NCBI RefSeq assembly: GCF_030247195.1
Contig: NC_080672.1
Location: 161,933,839 to 161,997,838, forward strand
DNA length: 64,000 nucleotides
Source of the DNA: Topomyia yanbarensis
Taxonomy: Eukaryota > Arthropoda > Insecta > Diptera > Culicidae
Direction of reading: 5' to 3'
Position 1 is the first letter of the stretch. Every line of letters starts with the position of its first letter. The notes below the pieces were generated by a model. That model saw nothing but the letters and a program-made list of their open reading frames with translations, made no database searches and was not told the origin of the DNA. Positions 37,301 through 47,597 of this stretch are shown one piece after another. Made by a program: the position numbers and the translations under genes.

Positions 37301-40300
37301 AAAATTATAGCATTTAGTATATTTTTCCTTTATATTTTCCCATAGTACCAATTTCAAAAATCTCAAGCGAAGTGGGCGGGGTTCTAAAATTGTCCAAATG
37401 ATGTGAAATTTGGCATCTAAGCTTACTTTGACATTTGTCACAATATGGGAGGGGGGGCCTTTGAGAATTCAAAAAAAAGTTTTTTTTGCAATGCCCTATT
37501 CTGCACTTATCCCAACACTAATAACAGTAAAATACTATACATAACCACTAATTAACTATAACTGTAAAATCAAGAAATTTGATGAACATTTTTTCATATA
37601 TTTAGTTATGTATTATTTCCCAACCACTTCCCCTAGAACATTCTACATTTATTAAAATGGTTGATATGACCAGTGATACTATTTATGACTACAAGTGGTA
37701 CGGGTTTATGAAACAGGTAATTTGGTATCCACGTCGGTAGTATTTATTTCATTTTGATTTATGGTCACTTCTTGTGCGATACCTAATTCAGGTGAGTTAC
37801 GCAGAAAAAAAGCAAAAATATAGCATATCCTTGTAGGCAATCACTTCTTGGTAGTAAAAAAGATTTCTCAACTTAAATTTAAACAACACAACCATGTTTA
37901 AAGACATTACTGAATATTAAGGTTGAACAGAGAAACCGCAAAAATCGGAAACGAAAAAAGCAGTTTTTTCCATACCGTGCGTAAGATCTTCATAAAAATC
38001 AATCAGCAGTACTGTAACAACATGCTACATAAGCTGATTGATTTTTATGAATATCTAACACACGGTATGGAAAAAAGTGCTTTTTCGTTTTCGATTTTTG
38101 CCCTTTCTCTGCCCAATCTTAATAAGTCATGCTATGATTCGAATTAACATGCAATGTAGAATCTTATTTTACTGTATCGATTTTGTTGGCTATTTTCGGC
38201 AAATTTGAGACTAAGAGAAACGAAAGCAATGAAATTGAAAGACGGATAGGTATTCTAGAGCGAATCAGTTATAAACTTAGAACGAAAAACTAGAACTAGG
38301 CAGGCTCATATGGGCATGATCGAAAGGAAATGTGAATAAACGCCGGCGTTGGCGGTAAAACATGATGATGAGTTATGTTCTACCATAGACCATGCGGTAG
38401 ACTTGGGTGCAACGCCCAACTCCTACTCTGCAGAAGGCAAAGAATTCTTCACATTTCCTTTCGATCATGCCCATATGAGCCTGCCTAGTTCTAGTTTTCC
38501 GTTCTAAGTTTTTAACTGATTCGCTCTAGAATACCTATCCGTCTTTCAATTTCATTGCTTTCGTTTCTCTTAGTCTCAAATTTGCCGAAAATAGCCAAAA
38601 AAATCGATACAGTAGAACCTTGCGGCAATTAAAACATAGTAACATAGAATCTTATTTTGTACAGCGAGAATTATTTTTCCTTCTGTATAACATAGGTTGA
38701 TACGTTTATCAACCTGTTTAAAATCATACATTAATTCTACAAAATAGAATGGAAATTCAAATGTTTCATATGCAATTCAATGAATCCAGAGTTTAAATAA
38801 AACCTCAAAAACTAAATGAGATCGTTTCTTTTTCGAGTGATCGTGTACTCAAAGACTAACTGAACAACTATATAATAAAACTGCACTACTTTGCTTTACA
38901 GATCGCATCGCTTGATTGGGGCGAATCCTTGACCTTAAACCCTTCCTAACCATCAACTCCGCAACACCTATAGAAGTGTCGGATGAATTGTCGACCTTCC
39001 ATTAAGTAGGCGAAACATCATTATCCTTTATCCTTCCCATGAACGATGGAGAGGGGTCGGCCGGCAATGGTAGCTATCATGCTGTTGAGGTTTTAATATT
39101 GGTCGGATTACTATTTCCTAAGCAACTCTTATTACATAATCAGCAGTCAAACATGATGAAGTCAATGTGTTTGACTGCCAAAATCATCGTCACAACGCAA
39201 CGCAACGCAAAGAACAAAAAATTTCTGCTAAGCAAAAATTAATGGTTCATTATTATCGTCGAATCACCCAAAATACATACGCGCTTATAACTAGTAAATC
39301 CCCAAGGGCAAAAACATCCAGTTAGCCTACCCACGAAAACCAAGCGTTCGACTGTCAGCTGTGAATGTACGGCACAACTGCGAAACGTACTCGTAAATTA
39401 TAAAGCGCTCTCGTTTAGCACACAGTGCTCCGACGAGCATATCGCTACAATGCATGCTGGTTCAATATTTGATTTGCACCGGTGCAAAACAATAAAAAAG
39501 CCGTCGCCCATAACACTCACGCTGCTGTTCGCGCCTGGTAGATATAACACTTGAATTAAGGAAGGGGCATACCATAATAGATCTAAATACTGGTCGCAGT
39601 GGTTCGTCTCCAACAAAAAAGTTATGTAACGATTTGCGAAAATTTCTAATATTTACGTGATTTTTTGGCCTATTAGGGGCCATAAAAATGGAGCAAATTG
39701 ACATTTTGCAAATCCCTCTCAAGCAAATATAGCGGTATGTCTTCTGAACATTTGGAGAAAAAAATATTGAAATCGGACCAGTACTTTTATGAAAAGTCCT
39801 ACTTAACCGATAAAGTACGGTGTATAACTCGATTGTAATACCTTACTAGTTAATCTTCTATACCGGGGCCGTAGAGTTTACCTTCTGCATCACGAAAATG
39901 TTCTTGGTTGTCTACATTTTGCTCCCTCTGTTGAATTCGGGTCAGTTTTTCCGCGACACCCAGCTTGCGTTCAGAGCAAGTGATACGTTCACCGTCGAGT
40001 CGAGTAGCACATCTTTCAGCTTTAGTCCCCAACGTAATTCCCATGACCTCCATAGCTTATAATATCGATGAAAATTTTTGGTTGAAGATACTAACTGCCA
40101 AATAAGTCGCAACATTGACCACCTGCCAGAAACAATTTGAGTGTTGGGGATTTTCGTTCGATGACGAGCAGTATTTGAGGGAAGCCCAGATTGCATTTCG
40201 CATATGTTCTACAGAATTTGAGTTTCTCCGAATCGCCAGCCCATAAAATTTTGTTAGCTGGCCGATAGATTTGTTCAACTTAATTTCGTACCGAATTTCG

Positions 40301-43300
40301 CACGAAATTGCGCACGGAACTTCGCACGAAATTTCGCACACAATTTCGCACGGAATTTCGCACGAAATTTCGCACAGAATTTAGCACGGAATTTCGCACG
40401 AAATTTCCCATGGAATTTCGCGCGGAATTTCGCACGGAATTTCATACGGAATTTCGCACGGAATTTCGCTCGGAATTTTGCATGGAATTTCGCACGAAAT
40501 CTTGCACGGAATTTTGAACGAAATTTCGCACGAAATTTTACACGGAATTTCGCAAGGAATTTCACACAAAATTTCGCAAGGAATTTCGCACGAAATTTTG
40601 AACGGAATTTCGCACGGAATTTCGCACGGAATTTCGCACGGAATTTCGCACGAAATTCCGCACGAAATTTCGCACGGAATTTCGCACGAAGTTTTGCTCG
40701 GAATTTTGAACGAAATTTTGCATGGAATTTCGCACGGAATTTCGCACGAAACTTCGCACGGAATTTCGTACGGAATTTCGCACGAAATTTCGCACGGAAT
40801 TTTGCACAAAATTTTGCACAAAATTTCACACGGAATTTCGCGCGAAATTTTGCATGGAATTTCGCACGAAATTTTGCATGGAATTTTGAACGGAATTTCG
40901 CAAGGAATTTCGCACGAAATTCCGCACGAGATTTCGCACGGGATTTCGCACGGAATTTCGTACGGAATTTCGCACGGAATTTTGCACGGAATTTCGCGTG
41001 GAATTTCGAACGAAATTTCCCACGCAATTTCGCACGAAATTTTGCTAGAAATTTCGCACGGAATTTCGCACAGAATTCCGCTCAGAATTTCGCACGGAAT
41101 TTCGCACGGAATTCGCGCCGAATTTCGAACGGAATTTCGCGCGGAAATTCTCGCAGAATTTCTCACGGAATTTCGCATGAAATTTTACTTGGAATTTTGC
41201 ACGGAATTTTGAACGGAATTCCGCACGAAATTTTGCACGTTTCAACTTAATTTCGTACTGTATTTCCCACGAAATTGCGCACGGAATTTCGCACGAAATT
41301 TCGCACGGAATTTCACACGGCATTTCGCACGAAATTTCGCACGGAATCTCGCGCGGAATTTCCCACAAAATTTCGCACGAAATTCGGAATTTCGTGCGAA
41401 ATTCGCGCGGAATTTCTCACGGAATTTTCCATGGAATTTCGCACGAAATCTTGCACGGAATTTTGAACGGAATTTCGCACAAAATTTCGCATGAAATTTC
41501 GCACGGAATTTTGCATGGAATTTTGAACGGAATTTCGCACGGAATTTCCCACGAAATTCCGCATGAAATTTCGCACGGGATCTCGCACGGAATTTCGCAT
41601 GAAATTTCACACGAAATTTCGCACGAAATTTCGCACGAAATTTCGCACGAAATTTCGCATGAAATTTCGCACGAAATTTTGCACGGAATTCCGCATGGAA
41701 TTTCGAACAAAATTTCACATGGAATTTCGCACGGAATTTCGCACGAAATTTCACGTTGAATTTCGCACGGAATTTCGCGCGAAATTTCACGTGGAATTTC
41801 GCACGGAATTTTTCACGGAATTTCGCACGAAATTTCACGTAGAATTTCGCACGTAATTTCGTACGGAATTTCGCACGGAATTTCTCACGGAATTTCGCAC
41901 GAAATTTCGCACGGAATTTTGCATGTAATTTCGCACGAAATCTTGCACGGAATTTTGAGCGGAATTTCGCACGAAATTTTGCACGAAATTTCGCATGAAA
42001 TTTCGCACGGAATTTCGAACGGAATTTCGCACTGAATTTCGAACAAAATTTTGCATGGAATTTCGCACGGAATTTTGAACGGAATTGCGCACGAAATTTT
42101 GCACGTTTCGATTTAATTTCGTACCGTATTTCGCACGAAATTGCGCGCGAAATTTCGCACGAAATTGCGCATGAAATTTCGCACGGAATTTGACACGGCA
42201 TTTCGCACGAAATTTTGCACGGAATCTCGCGCGGAATTTCCCACAAAATTTCGCACGGAATTCGGAATTTCGGGGGAAATTCGCGCGGAATTTCTCACGG
42301 AATTTCGCACGAAATCTTGCACGGAATTTTGAACGGAATTTCGCACGGAATTTTGAACGGAATTTCGCACGGAAATTCCGCATGAAATTTCGCACGGGAT
42401 CTCGCACGGAATTTCGCATGAAATTTCACACGAAATTTCGCATGAAATTTCACACGAAATTTCGCACGAAATTTTGCACGGAATTCTGCACGAAATTTCG
42501 CACGGAATTTCGAACAAAATTTCACGTGGAATTTCGCACGGAATTTCTCACGGAATTTCGCACGAAATTTCACGTGGAATTTCGCACGTAATTTCGTACG
42601 GAATTTCGCACGGAATTTCGCACGAAATTTCGCACGGAATTTTGCATGTAATTTCGCACGAAATCTTGTACGGAATTTTGAACGGAATTTCGCACGAAAT
42701 TTTGCACGAAATTTCGCATGAAATTTCGCACGGAATTCCGAACGGAATTTCGCACGGAATTTCGCACTGAATTTCGCACAAAATTTTGCATGGAATTTCG
42801 CACAAAATTTTGCACCGAATTTTGAACGAAATTTCGCACGGAATTTCGCACGAAATTTCGCACGGAATTTCGCACGAAATTTCGCACGGAATTTCGCACG
42901 GAATTTCACACGAAATTTCGCACGGAATTTCGCACGGAATTTCGCACGAAATTTCGCACGGAATTTCGCATTGAATTTCGCACAAAATTTTGCATGGAAT
43001 TTCGCACGAAATTTTGCACGGAATTTTGAACGAAATTTCGCACGGAATTTCGCACGAAATTTCGCACGGAATTTCGCACGGAATTTCGCACTGAATTTCG
43101 CACAAAATTTTGCATGGAATTTCGCACGAAATTTTGCACGGAATTTTGAACGAAATTTCGCACGGAATTTCGCACGAAATTTCGCACGGAATTTCGCACG
43201 GAATTTCGCACGGAATTTCACACGAAATTTCGCACGGAATTTCGCACGGAATTTCGCACGAAATTTCGCACGGAATTTCGCACGGAATTTCACACGAAAT

Positions 43301-46300
43301 TTCGCACGGAATTTCGCACGAAATTTCGCACGGAATTTCGCACTGAATTTCGCACTGAATTTCGCACAAAATTTTGCATGGAATTTCGCACGAAATTTTG
43401 CACGGAATTTTGAACGAAATTTCGCACGGAATTTCGCACGAAATTTCGCACGGAATTTCTCACGGAATTTCGCACGGAATTTCGCGCGGAATTTCGCACG
43501 AAATTTCACACGGAGTTTCTCACGGAATTTCGAACGGAATTTCGCACTGCATTTCGCACGAAATTTTGCACGGAATTTTGAACGGAATTTCGCACGAAAT
43601 ATCGTGCGAAATTCCGTTCAAAATTCCGTGCAAAATTTCGTGCGAAATGCAGTGCGAAATTCCGTTCGAAATTCCGTGAGAAACTCCGTGTGAAATTTCG
43701 TGCGAAATTCCGCGCGAAATTCCGTGCGAAATTCCGTGAGAAATTCCGTGCGAAATTTCGTGCGAAATTCCGTGCGAAATTTCGTTCAAAATTCCGTGCA
43801 AAATTTCGTGCGAAATTCCATGCAAAATTTTGTGCGAAATTCAGTGCGAAATTCAGTGCGAAATTCCGTGCGAAATTTCGTGCGAAATTCCGTGCGAAAT
43901 TTCGTGTGAAATTCCGTGCGAAATTCCGTGCGAAATTTCGTGCGAAATTCCGTGCGAAATTCCGTGCGAAATTTCGTGTGAAATTCCGTGCGAAATTCCG
44001 TGCGAAATTCCGTGCGAAATTTCGTGCGAAATTCCGTGCGAAATTTCGTTCAAAATTCCGTGCAAAATTTCGTGCGAAATTCCATGCAAAATTTTGTGCG
44101 AAATTCAGTGCGAAATTCCGTGCGAAATTCCGAAATACCGCTCGAAAATTCGCACGGAATATTGCACGGAATTTCGCACGAAATTTCTCACGGAATTTCG
44201 CACGGAATTTCGCGCGGAATTTCGCACGAAATTTCACACGGAGTTTCTCACGGAATTTCACACGAAATTTCGCACGAAATTCCCACGAATTTCGCGTAGA
44301 ATTTCGCGCGAAATTTCGTACGGAATTTCACATGGAATTTCGCACGGAATTTCGTACAGAATTTCGCACGGAATTTCGCACGGAATTTCGCACGGAATTT
44401 CGAACGAAATTTCGCACGGAGTTTCGCACGGAATTTCACACGAAATTGCGCACGAAATAGCCACGAATTTCGCGTGGAATTTCGCGTGGAATTTCGCGCG
44501 AAATTTCGCGCAAAATTGCGTACGGAATTTCACACGGAATTTCGCACGGAATTTCGTACGGAATTTCGCACGGAATTTCGCACGAAATTTCGCACGGAAT
44601 TTCACACGAAATTTCGCACGGAATTTCGCACGGAATTTCGCACGAAATTTCGCACGGAATTTCGCACGAAATTTCACACGGAGTTTCTCACGGAATTTCA
44701 CACGAAATTTCGCACGAAATTCCCACGAATTTCACGTAGAATTTCGCACGAAATTTCGCGCGAAATTTCGTACGGAATTTCACACGGAATTTCGCACGGA
44801 ATTTCGTACAGAATTTCGCACGGAATTTCGCACGGAATTTCGAACGAAATTTCGCACGGAGTTTCGCACGGAATTTCACACGAAATTCGCACGAAATTTC
44901 GCACAGAATTTCGCACGAAATTTTCCACGGAATTTCGCACGAAGTTTCGCACGGAATTTCGCACGAAATTCGAGCGGAATTTCTTACGGAATTTCGCACG
45001 AAATTTCACCTGGAATTTCGTACGGAATTTCGCACGAAATTTCACGTGGAATTTCGCACGAAATTTCACGTGGAATTTCGCACTTAATTTCGTACGGAAT
45101 TTCGCACAGAATTTCTTACGGAATTTCGCACGAAATTTCGAACGGAGTTTTGCATGGAATTTCGCACGAAATCTTGCACGGAATTTTGCACGGAATTTCG
45201 CACGAAATTTTGCACGGAATTTCGCACGGAACTTCGAACAGAATTTCGCACAGCATTTCGCACGAAATTTTGCACGGAATTTTGAACGGAATTTCGCACG
45301 ATATTCCGCTCGAAAATTCGCACGGAATATTGCACGGAATTTCGCACGAAATTTCTCACGGAATTTCGCACGGAATTTCGCGCGGAATTTCTCACGAAAT
45401 TTCTCACGGAATTTCGCACGGAATTTCGCGCGGAATTTCGCACGAAATTTCACACGGAGTTTCTCACGGAATTTCACACGAAATTTCGCACGAAATTCCC
45501 ACGAATTTCGCGTAGAATTTCGCACGGAATTTCGCTCGAAATTTCGTACGGAATTTCACACGGAATTTCGCACTGAATTTCGTACAGAATTTCGCACGGA
45601 ATTTCGCACGGAATTTCGAACGAAATTTCGCACGGAGTTTCGCACGGAATTTCACACGAAATTGCGCACGAAATAGCCACGAATTTCGCGTGGAATTTCG
45701 CGCGAAATTTTGCGCAAAATTGCGTACGGAATTTCACACGGAATTTCGCACGGAATTTCGTACGGAATTTCGCACGGAATTTCGCACGGAATTTCGCACG
45801 AAAATTCGCACGTAATTTCGCACGGTATTTCACACGGAACTGCACGCGGAATTTCGAACGGGATTTTACACGAAATTTTGCACGGAATTTCGCACGGAAT
45901 CCCGCACGGAATTTCGCACGAAATTTCAAGTGGAATATCTCACGGAATTTCGCACGAAATTTCGTACGGAATTTTGCACGAAATTTCGTACGGAATTTCG
46001 CACGGAATTTCACACGGAACTGCACGCGGAATTTCGCACGGAATTTCGCACGGAATTTCGCGCGAAACTTTGCATGGAATTTCGCACGGAATTTCGCACA
46101 AAATTTCGCACGAAATTTCTCACGGAATTTCGCACGAAATATCGCACGGAATTTCGCACGAAGCTTCGCAAGGAATTTTGCACGGAACTTCGCACGAAAT
46201 TACGCACGGAATTTAGCACCGAATTTCACACAGAATTTCGCACGGAATTTCGCACAGAATTTCGTTCGGAATTTCGCACGGAATTTCACACGGCATACTC

Positions 46301-47136
46301 GTGGAATTTCGCACGAAATTTCACGTGGAATTTCGAACGGAATTTCGCACGAAATTTCGCACGGAATTTCGTACGAAATTTCGCACGGAATTTCGCACGA
46401 CATTTCGCACGGAATTTCGCACGAAATTTTGCACGGAATTTCGCATGAAATTTCGCACGGAATTTCGCACGGAATTTCTCATGGAATTATGCACGGAATT
46501 TCGCACGGAATTTTGCACTGAATTCGCGCGGAATTTCGAGTTGGATTTCGCACGAAATCTCTCACGGAATTTCCAACTAAATTTCGCAAGGAATTTCGCA
46601 CGAAATTTCGTACGGAATTTCGCGCGGAATTTCGCACGGAATATCATACGAAATTTCGCAAATGGATTTCATGAAATGGTGAGAGTAGAAGACTCCTTTA
46701 AACGTTGGGCGAAGGTGAAGAAATCGGCCCTAAGTAATATTGCAACGCTAACAGCCCGTTAAAAATAATAATAAACAAATTCGAGCAATCAATTTTATAT
46801 ATATACTCTTATTTTCCTAATCAAATAATAGAATCCTAGTGTTTCCGAAAAACTCTGTGAATAAGACAATGTTGAGGCTTCATTCATCTAATTTTAATCG
46901 CGTTTTATTTTAGCCGCATGTGAAGCTGCCGAACAGGAATATCTTCAAACGTTGGAGAAAGAACGTAAAGCGCGCCAACCCGAGGAGTTCGATGAAGGTT
47001 GGTTTAATGGAGTCCACACTGATCGAGCTCACATAAACAAAAGGCATTTCCTCTTTCAATTTTAGATTATGACCCAAGAAAAATTGAACAACAGTTGACA
47101 GACGAGCAACTATTCGATGAAGAGCTCAACGGATAA
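31379..47136 (+). CDS. DNAI2: Axonemal dynein intermediate chain 2 (DNAI2-like)
   Basis: This is an intermediate chain of the outer dynein arm, a WD-repeat scaffold that helps anchor the motor to axonemal doublets in cilia and sperm flagella. Five exons join in phase: 31379-32452, 32510-32923, 32979-33108, 46914-46997 and 47066-47136, giving 590 residues, close to the usual ~600. Introns are 57, 55, 13,805 and 68 bp with GT-AG ends. The N-terminal region carries FGRQCLFSD and the family signature SEGGWPKD (about residue 74). WD-type blades follow, including GQVAAWDTR (~233) and GQVMWWDTRK (~288), and run through exon 2. Exon 3 is a charged helix (MERENRREKILEAKSREMKL), and the C-terminus is acidic (DEQLFDEELNG). 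The start at 31379 (AAAATGGAT context) is preferred to the ATG at 31367 because family members begin a few residues before the YxxKRxEFG-like motif. The giant third intron holds transposons and a 6.4-kb satellite. Confidence 0.94.
33393..33978. mobile_element. 586-bp TA-flanked MITE in DNAI2 intron 3
   Basis: GAGGAGCCCGGGGCTTAGTT at the left end resembles the reverse of the right end (GTGGGGGAAACCGGGGCTAG). TA flanks both sides (33391-33392 and 33979-33980). The ends are related to the MITE at 52771. Confidence 0.7.
33981..35496. other. No gene seen; diverged repeat pieces
   Basis: Segments at ~34525-34640 and ~34955-35040 share ATTTTACATGAG and a TTCCA(A)GCGAYGAT-type stretch and may be an old direct duplication. 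TTTATACCGTGCGTATGAGT at ~34636 recurs inverted at ~59421. A GGGGAGACCGAGGAGGGTTG end at ~35049 looks like an isolated MITE terminus. Confidence 0.45.
35709..36025. mobile_element. 317-bp TA-flanked MITE nested in left arm
   Basis: CACACCTAGAAAAAAT at the left end resembles the reverse of the right end (CACACCAAAAAAATCTG). TA flanks it at 35707-35708 and 36026-36027. The right arm of the host element preserves the empty site (AAGTAGCTATCAG, read in reverse) with a single TA, which proves the insertion and its duplication. Confidence 0.95.
36331..36553 (+). mobile_element. 223-bp non-autonomous Helitron nested in left arm
   Basis: It starts TCTATATATATAAAAGTC and ends CTAGT, the standard Helitron termini, with no target duplication. 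The right arm of the host element reads continuously across this position (GCATATATCTATTATTC in reverse), so it shows the empty site, between A and T. The start resembles that of the candidate at 51205. Confidence 0.9.
37507..37916. other. No gene seen
   Basis: Intronic AT-rich spacer with no supported feature. Confidence 0.4.
37917..38122. mobile_element. 206-bp near-palindromic MITE hairpin
   Basis: The whole element folds on itself. TTAAGGTTGAACAGAGAAAC is mirrored at the right end, the stem continues through TTTTTTCCATACCGTG, and it ends at AAAAATCAATCAGC around a ~25-nt loop. The arms are ~88 bp with roughly 12 differences. TA flanks both ends (37915-37916 and 38123-38124). Confidence 0.88.
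38172..38612. mobile_element. 441-bp foldback element, TA flanks
   Basis: CTGTATCGATTTTGTTGGC at the left is mirrored at the right, with one or two changes over ~160-bp arms. TA lies at 38170-38171 and 38613-38614. A longer one-armed copy occurs at 18926-19200. Confidence 0.92.
38615..39609. other. No gene seen
   Basis: Intronic sequence with no supported exon or repeat. A short CGCAACGCAACGCAA run lies at ~39194. Confidence 0.4.
39610..40285 (-). pseudogene. Mutator-like transposase remnant (C-terminal part)
   Basis: One minus-strand frame runs from ~40285 to 39852 with a single stop at ~40056. It carries LAIRRNSNSVEHMRNAIWAS, then ENPQHSNC, then a jump to VATYLAVSIFNQ and TKAERCATRLDGERIT. 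From memory of the family, this order matches the C-terminal half of the arthropod transposon proteins annotated as Mutator-like. The block between PQHSNC and the ATYLAV segment is shorter than I expect, so an internal deletion is likely. The non-coding stretch 39610-39850 is shared with 63120-63420. At 40276 the fragment runs directly into the 12-bp satellite. Confidence 0.75.
40276..46660. repeat. 6.4-kb satellite of 12-bp self-palindromic monomer
   Basis: About 530 diverged copies of CGRAATTTCGCA. The CGAAA form contains the perfect 10-bp palindrome CGAAATTTCG, separated by CA. The consensus has no stop codon in any frame: + strand GISH, EFRT and NFAR tetrapeptides, - strand VRNS, CEIP and AKFR. 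That explains the very long open frames on both strands, which are not genes. Higher-order blocks are visible: CGAAATAGCCACGAATTTCG recurs 1,215 bp apart (~44455 and ~45670). Landmarks with CAACTTAATTTCGTAC recur at ~40276 and ~41248, with a diverged one at ~42112. Orientation flips between 43600 and 44132. The array lies wholly within DNAI2 intron 3 and would be transcribed. Confidence 0.97.
43067..44132. repeat. 1,066-bp perfect-arm palindrome in the satellite
   Basis: Bases 43067-43599 are mirrored by 43600-44132 with no spacer. Paired positions sum to 87199 at both the inner and outer ends, so there is no net length difference. The only mismatch I found is near the centre. The arms include rare monomer variants in the same order (for example ACTGCATTTCGC, CGGAGTTTCTC, TTGCATGG). 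The inversion is therefore a copy of this particular segment. Confidence 0.93.
46661..46913. other. Unique end of DNAI2 intron 3
   Basis: Unique AT-rich sequence from the satellite edge to the acceptor TTTTATTTTAG at 46913. Confidence 0.6.
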
Positions 47137-47144
47137 ACTATTGT

Positions 47145-47150
47145 AATAAA
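47145..47150 (+). terminator. Poly(A) signal for DNAI2
   Basis: AATAAA starts nine bases after the stop codon. A second AATAAA lies at 47265-47270. The second is at a more usual distance and may be the one used. Confidence 0.45.
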
Positions 47151-47270
47151 CGGGAAAAATGTTTGTTTGAGCGTGCTGAAAAGCAATGAACACCTTTATC
47201 GACTTATATTTATTGGCTGCAAAAATGTAACGACATGTATTACAATCATATGGTTTACAATTTCAATAAA

Positions 47271-47595
47271 ACTCGTAAAACATAACCTTTTTCAATACCT
47301 CGTGACATGCCAACATTTTTGATAGGTCAGTCGGAAACAGATTGTAATGTAAGGTAGTAAAACATAACATGGTTTTTGACTTAATTTGTTTAACACATCA
47401 TAGCCTTATCTTTTGGCATTTAAAATGCTGTATTCTACTATCTGGGTTAGGTGTCATTCTTTTCTCGGAGAAGCCGTTTCCGGATTCACACAATCAGATA
47501 GGTAGTGTTATTCTTAAAATGTATCAAGAGTTTCTAGGTCTTTATCGTTAAAGGATCACCTATGGTTGCAAGCTGTAAAAGAGAGCACGGAAGAG
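47271..47595. other. No gene seen
   Basis: Spacer downstream of DNAI2 with no recognisable feature. Confidence 0.4.
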
Positions 47596-47597
47596 TA

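Larger units (their letters stand above)
35505..37498. mobile_element. 1.99-kb hAT-like foldback element, 8-bp TSD
   Basis: TTCTGCAC lies at 35497-35504 and again at 37499-37506. The ends are TAGGGCATCGCAAAAAA and its mirror with one change. An 8-bp duplication with a TAGGG end fits the hAT superfamily. The arms are long inverted repeats (~620 bp once insertions are removed) around a ~200-bp centre. Part way in, both arms carry GGGAAAGTGG and ACTGGGTCATTTTGG preceded by TA, so a second inverted-repeat element may occupy the middle (36111-37205). Two further insertions sit only in the left arm. Confidence 0.92.

Noticed and set aside
43830..45515. 561-codon open frame, the longest in the window.
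   Set aside because: It crosses the palindrome edge at 44132 and changes peptide repeat type there. This shows it tracks satellite composition, not a protein.
40276..46762. More than 30 long open frames on both strands encoding KFRA-, CEIP-, NSVR-, NFAR- or GISH-type repeats.
   Set aside because: They follow from a 12-bp repeat whose consensus lacks stops in all six frames. The frames overlap one another, have no conserved domain, and lie within an intron.
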